A stretch of 16,529 nt of DNA from DASVSL01 sp036388095. GTDB taxonomy: Bacteria; Patescibacteriota; Saccharimonadia; Saccharimonadales; Saccharimonadaceae. Positions 13,437-16,529 of the stretch are shown in pieces. The translations under genes were made by a program, and so were the position numbers. Numbering within the stretch: position 1 is the stretch's first letter; each line of letters starts with the position of its first letter. The stretch is from positions 1 to 16,529 of the forward strand of contig DASVSL010000094.1 of the NCBI GenBank assembly GCA_036388095.1, given 5' to 3'. The notes under the pieces were generated by a model, which saw nothing but the letters and a program-made list of their open reading frames with translations, did no database searches and was not told the DNA's origin.

Positions 13437-13775
13437 ATGTTACGAAGGCTGAAGGCACGACTCAGGCGGCACAAGGCTCCGAAGAAGTACGGCATCCCGC
13501 GCTACGGCCACGAGCGGACACGCATCGCTCGTCAGGTCCGGTACGGCCGACGGCGCTGGGGACGTTCGCCCCGTCGGCACGACTCAGGCGTCGTTGACGC
13601 CGTCAGTGATGGCTTCTTCTACAGCTGGCTGTCGACTCGTTCGTTCGGCAAGCCGTCGTGGCTGCACTGGCCATCGTTCGGCCGTAGCAGCTCACGCGGC
13701 GAGCGCCTGTCAGGTGGCGGATCTTCGAGTGGTGGCGGAAGCCTCCTAGGTGACTTCTTCAGCCTCTTCGACTGA
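13437..13775 (+). CDS. Small basic protein, Arg-rich start and Gly/Ser-rich end
   Basis: 112 residues from ATG 13437, with a good Shine-Dalgarno GGAAGG ending 6 nt upstream. I do not recognise it. Residues 1-45 are strongly basic (MLRRLKARLRRHKAP, then RRRWGRSPRRH), as in nucleic-acid-binding or surface-binding tails. A middle stretch (about 55-80) is aromatic (DGFFYSWLSTRSF, PSWLHWPSFG). The end is a flexible Gly/Ser run closing with SLLGDFFSLFD. No membrane helix is obvious. It has its own promoter and a strong terminator, so it is a separate unit. Together with the next gene it sits between prmC and prfA on the opposite strand. Confidence 0.65.
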   Translation: MLRRLKARLRRHKAPKKYGIPRYGHERTRIARQVRYGRRRWGRSPRRHDSGVVDAVSDGFFYSWLSTRSFGKPSWLHWPSFGRSSSRGERLSGGGSSSGGGSLLGDFFSLFD

Positions 13776-13830
13776 GCGTAGCTCGCCTACGCTACAGGGC
13801 GGGGACCACATGGTTCCCGCCCATCTTATT
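13776..13830 (+). terminator. Tandem hairpins, strong terminator
   Basis: GCGTAG/CTACGC (13776-13781, 13787-13792) is followed by an 11-bp stem GGGCGGGGACC/GGTTCCCGCCC (13797-13807, 13812-13822) and then ATCTTATT. Confidence 0.75.
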
Positions 13831-13840
13831 GTATGAAATA

Positions 13841-13869
13841 TTGACATTAGACATATTGTATGCTAATAT
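13841..13869 (+). promoter_or_regulatory. Strong promoter (TTGACA-17-TAATAT, extended -10)
   Basis: TTGACA at 13841-13846 and TAATAT at 13864-13869, with TGC just before the -10. Its core TATGCTAATAT is identical to that of the promoter at 4010-4038. Confidence 0.8.
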
Positions 13870-13901
13870 ATATTCAGTTCACATAAAAAACAAAAACTAT
13901 C

Positions 13902-14651
13902 ATGTCGGCACTTTCAATAGATCAATCACCACAACCCTATGAAATAACATCTCATGAAGGTCTAGAATTTGCCGATGTAGACACACTGATCGAACGTACT
14001 AAAACCGAAATACCGCCATTGACCGCAGAAAAAATTGCCGCGATAGATCAGCTTGATGAGTTCGGTGCTTCAGGTGATAAATCTAAAGCAACTGAAACGG
14101 CATTCGTCGTTGGTGTGCTGAGCGGTGTAAAACCTTCAACTATCATTTATCGCGATCGCTTAGGCGATGTTTCAGATCAAGGTCGTTTTGACGATACACT
14201 TGAAAAACTCGATCTTTCGCACGTGACTTATATGAGTTTTGGGCATGAGATAAATATTATATCGCGTCATCCTGAAATTGCTGATGCACTTGTTCAGGCG
14301 CTCGACATTCGAGCAGTCGATAGTGATGTTGCGCACCGACGAATCGGACAGCTGCTTGGTTACCCCGAGACAGCGACTGATTATTTTATTGAACGGTTAT
14401 CTACTTTGGACACTACTGATGAACTGCCAAGGGTGGATAAGACTGATCTTGGTGAATTAGAACATTTCTCGCAACTTATCTTGTCACCGGAACATTATGA
14501 GGACGAAATTGCAGCCTATGTACGCCCCCTGGCCGATTCAGTTCACGTATTAGCACCTAAGACGTATGAACTTTTAACTGGTAGCGAAAAATCAAAACAA
14601 ACTCGTCGTCATAAGATAGGTTCTGCTGTCGTAAAACAGGTAAAGAAATAA
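13902..14651 (+). CDS. Hypothetical protein, AT-rich gene between prmC and prfA
   Basis: 249 residues from ATG 13902, not recognised. The protein is soluble and acidic, with no signal peptide or membrane helix. It looks mostly helical: an acidic N-terminal half (LIERTKTEIPPLTAEKIAAID), a central region around SHVTYMSFGHEINIISRHPEI (read in two parts, SHVTYMSFGH and EINIISRHPEI), and a basic tail KSKQTRRHKIGSAVVKQVKK. Its DNA is visibly more AT-rich and uses more A/T-ending codons than prmC and prfA on either side, suggesting separate ancestry or relaxed codon selection. The promoter is near consensus. The leader is A-rich with no Shine-Dalgarno. It ends 27 nt before the prfA stop codon on the other strand, with no dyad element in that convergent gap. 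Confidence 0.75.
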   Translation: MSALSIDQSPQPYEITSHEGLEFADVDTLIERTKTEIPPLTAEKIAAIDQLDEFGASGDKSKATETAFVVGVLSGVKPSTIIYRDRLGDVSDQGRFDDTLEKLDLSHVTYMSFGHEINIISRHPEIADALVQALDIRAVDSDVAHRRIGQLLGYPETATDYFIERLSTLDTTDELPRVDKTDLGELEHFSQLILSPEHYEDEIAAYVRPLADSVHVLAPKTYELLTGSEKSKQTRRHKIGSAVVKQVKK

Positions 14652-14678
14652 GGCATCTCGCCCGTTTACTTTAATGAA

Positions 14679-15749
14679 CTACGTCTCGGCGCCGGCGGCT
14701 TTGAGCTCGCGCTCATAGGCTTGGAGTTTTTCGATTAGGTCGTCGATATCACCATTCAATGCCTGGGGGATGCCAGACCGGCTGTAGCCGATGCGGTGGT
14801 CGGTGATGCGGTCTTGCGGGAAGTTGTAAGTGCGTATCTTTTCGCTTCGGTCGCCCGAGCCGATCAGGCTGCGTCGTTCGGCTGTCAGCTTGGCAGCTTC
14901 GGCGTCGATTTTGATCTGCAGCAGTCGCGAACGCAGGACGCTCATGGCTTTGTCTTTGTTTTTTATCTGGGATTTTTCGTCCTGGTTCGTCACAACGAGG
15001 CCGCTGGGCAGGTGGGTAATACGCACGGCCGAGTCGGTTGTGTTGACGGACTGGCCGCCGTGGCCGCCGGCGCGGTAGACGTCGACTTTCAAGTCACCTG
15101 GGTTGATCTCGATGTCGGTCTCTTCAGCTTCGGGCAGGACGGCGACGGTGATGGTGCTGGTATGAATGCGGCCCTGCGATTCGGTCACTGGCACGCGCTG
15201 GACGCGGTGGACGCCCGATTCGAACTTGAGCTTCGCATACGGCGCATCGCCCTTGATAGCAAAGACGACTTCTTTGTAGCCGCCGGTGTCATTAGCCGAC
15301 TGACTGAGCAGCTCGGTCTTGTAACTGTGTGTCTCGCACCAGCGCAAATACATGCGTAGCAGTTCCGCTGCGAACAGGCTGGCTTCGTCGCCGCCGGCGC
15401 CGGCCCGGATCTCGACAATAACGTTCTTGCCGTCGTTCGGGTCTTTCGGAGTTAGCATGATGAATAGTTTTTCTTCTAGGTCAGCGAGCTCGGTTTCGAG
15501 TTCGGGCAGTTCGTCGCGGGCTAGTTCGGCCATTTCATCGCCAGCAGAGATCATTTCGCTGGCCTCGACGATTTGTCGTTTCAAACTATCACGGCGTTCA
15601 CCTTGGACGATCAGCTCGTCGAGCTCGACCAGACGACGATTTTTGGTGGCAAAATCAGCACTGGAAAAGGCATCTGGACGTGACAAAAAATCCGTTAGTT
15701 CCCGTCGCTCAAGACGTAGGTCGGCTAAATTCAGTTTGATATCAGACAT
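14679..15749 (-). CDS. prfA: Peptide chain release factor 1
   Basis: 356 residues from ATG 15749; the open frame continues to 16025 but the added 92 residues do not resemble RF1 and run into the divergent gene. RF1 reads UAA and UAG and triggers peptide release. The RF1-type anticodon tripeptide is PVT (187-189) within RVPVTESQGRIHTS, distinguishing it from RF2, which has SPF. The catalytic GGQ is at 231-233 in AGGHGGQSVNTTDSAVR, with His where many RF1 proteins have Ala or Pro before GGQ. The domain order and length are standard. Q233 is the expected target of the PrmC encoded downstream on the same strand. Having RF1 alone in view says nothing about RF2, and TGA is used as a stop in the window (parA, for example). 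Confidence 0.95.
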   Translation of the reverse strand: MSDIKLNLADLRLERRELTDFLSRPDAFSSADFATKNRRLVELDELIVQGERRDSLKRQIVEASEMISAGDEMAELARDELPELETELADLEEKLFIMLTPKDPNDGKNVIVEIRAGAGGDEASLFAAELLRMYLRWCETHSYKTELLSQSANDTGGYKEVVFAIKGDAPYAKLKFESGVHRVQRVPVTESQGRIHTSTITVAVLPEAEETDIEINPGDLKVDVYRAGGHGGQSVNTTDSAVRITHLPSGLVVTNQDEKSQIKNKDKAMSVLRSRLLQIKIDAEAAKLTAERRSLIGSGDRSEKIRTYNFPQDRITDHRIGYSRSGIPQALNGDIDDLIEKLQAYERELKAAGAET

Positions 15750-15763
15750 GATTGCTTCCACTA

Positions 15764-15769
15764 AGTATA
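15764..15769 (-). promoter_or_regulatory. Probable prfA -10 (TATACT)
   Basis: TATACT on the minus strand, 14 nt before the ATG at 15749, with GGAAG between them as a weak ribosome-binding site. No clear -35. Confidence 0.45.
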
Positions 15770-15793
15770 GCGTACGCCAGAGGTCCGGCGTGA

Positions 15794-15822
15794 TTGACTG
15801 ACGGTGGTCGTGTCTGTACCCT
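15794..15822 (+). promoter_or_regulatory. Probable promoter of the lyase-like gene (TTGACT-17-TACCCT)
   Basis: TTGACT at 15794-15799 and TACCCT at 15817-15822, spacing 17. The predicted leader is about 22 nt. Confidence 0.45.
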
Positions 15823-15850
15823 AAGAGAAGCGCAACGTACGATCGAGATA

Positions 15851-16529
15851 ATGAAAAATAAATATTCGCTAGCAGCAAAAATCGGCCTACTGATAGGTGT
15901 GATCGGTGTTCTTTTTGTCGCTGGCAAGCTGCTGCTTTCGTCCTATGCAGCAACGCCAACGGCAGCCTTCGAAGCTGAAGCCGGGACGTTAGCGGGCGGG
16001 GCGACGGTGACTGATGCGACCGCATCGGCGGGCAAAAGCTTCAGGTTTACCTCCCCCGTGACGGGCACCGTACTCTGGAGCGGTAACACTGATGCGTGTG
16101 GCGCTGGCGGGTATCTGGCGCCTGGTTCCATTACCGGCGGTGCGTCGGCACCAGCATGCTCGCCCTATTCATCGGTACAGCAGCTTGGGGGGCAGGGGGT
16201 GAATGCGATCGTGGCAGGCCATACCCGTTCATCCAGAGAGAAGACTGCGCTTAAGATCACCATACCCGCTAATAAACAGCGCGAACAACCCTCATCAAAG
16301 TTCAAATGGAACCCAACGAGCAATGGCTCGGTTGACCACTGGTATGGCTGGTCACTGTATTACGATACCGATTGGAATCTTGGGGGCGGTATTACGAAAG
16401 AAATTAGTGGATCATATTGGCATAACCCCATTGCGTTCAGGACGCAAAACCCGAACGGATCTATGAATCTCTCAGGTGACATGAATATGAATAACGAAAA
16501 TGGTCAACCATATGCCACATTTAGTACGC
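15851..16529 (+). CDS. Secreted polysaccharide-lyase-like protein, N-terminal part (3' end outside window)
   Basis: The frame is open from ATG 15851 to the right edge with no stop, giving 226 residues so far. A basic start (MKNKYSLAAK) and hydrophobic segment (about 11-32) ending SSYAATP look like a signal peptide cleavable after YA by the LepB encoded here, or a membrane anchor. The next module begins FEAEAGTLAGGATVTDATAS (40-59), a short EAE-GTL-type repeat module common on surface proteins of Saccharibacteria in my recollection. From about residue 125, SSREKTALKITIPANKQREQ then HWYGWSLYYDTDWNL resembles the heparin-lyase-like polysaccharide lyase family (PF14099), in which similar ERAEL and W-Y-G/W-S motifs form the jelly-roll groove. 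The substrate is unknown. It is divergent from prfA. Confidence 0.7.
   Translation, partial: MKNKYSLAAKIGLLIGVIGVLFVAGKLLLSSYAATPTAAFEAEAGTLAGGATVTDATASAGKSFRFTSPVTGTVLWSGNTDACGAGGYLAPGSITGGASAPACSPYSSVQQLGGQGVNAIVAGHTRSSREKTALKITIPANKQREQPSSKFKWNPTSNGSVDHWYGWSLYYDTDWNLGGGITKEISGSYWHNPIAFRTQNPNGSMNLSGDMNMNNENGQPYATFST

Noticed and set aside
15750..16025. N-terminal extension of RF1
   Set aside because: The added residues do not resemble RF1 and overlap the promoter and start of the divergent lyase-like gene.

Overview
The window reads as a chromosomal segment of a Candidate Phyla Radiation (Patescibacteria) bacterium, most likely a Saccharibacteria (TM7)-like organism with a fairly GC-rich genome (judged by eye, not counted). 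This assignment is an inference. It rests on compact gene packing, TGA used as an ordinary stop codon, several -10 elements placed directly before the start codon, the NLPY form of the PrmC motif, and an EAEAGTL-type module on a secreted protein, which I associate with environmental Saccharibacteria. No rRNA or tRNA is present to confirm it.

Layout, left to right. (1) 1-1683: the C-terminal half of a GH81 endo-beta-1,3-glucanase, overlapping an ApbE-type FAD:protein FMN transferase. (2) 1680-2972 (-): a six-helix ferric-reductase/NADPH-oxidase-like flavocytochrome, convergent with apbE. (3) 3031-4320: a small zincin metallopeptidase and two unrecognised small genes, each with its own promoter. 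(4) 4390-6588: ribosomal protein L21 (rplU), then parA and parB. (5) 6624-7258: a 635-bp non-coding dyad element (copy A). (6) 7288-9604: signal peptidase I (lepB, -) divergent from a LytR-CpsA-Psr cell-wall ligase. (7) 9757-11784: a polytopic membrane protein and an HtrA/DegP protease. (8) 11813-12448: a second copy of the dyad element (copy B). (9) 12473-15749: prmC and prfA on the minus strand, separated by a plus-strand block of two unrecognised genes, the second clearly more AT-rich. (10) 15851 to the right edge: the start of a secreted polysaccharide-lyase-like protein, open at the window end.

The genes combine housekeeping functions (L21, RF1 and its methyltransferase, ParAB, SPase I, HtrA, wall-polymer ligase) with extracellular polysaccharide degradation at both ends and a small flavin/haem redox pair.

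The most striking unexplained feature is the pair of ~635-bp non-coding elements. Both fill the gap between two convergent genes (parB/lepB and htrA/prmC). Each is built from two related half-modules in inverted orientation, and each half-module folds into the same set of nested stems. The stem sequences differ between the four half-modules while base pairing is kept, which points to selection on a folded RNA or on single-stranded DNA. I do not recognise this as a named family. A second recurring signal is a TANACT-type -10 sitting 6-7 nt before an ATG at four genes, which suggests leaderless transcripts.
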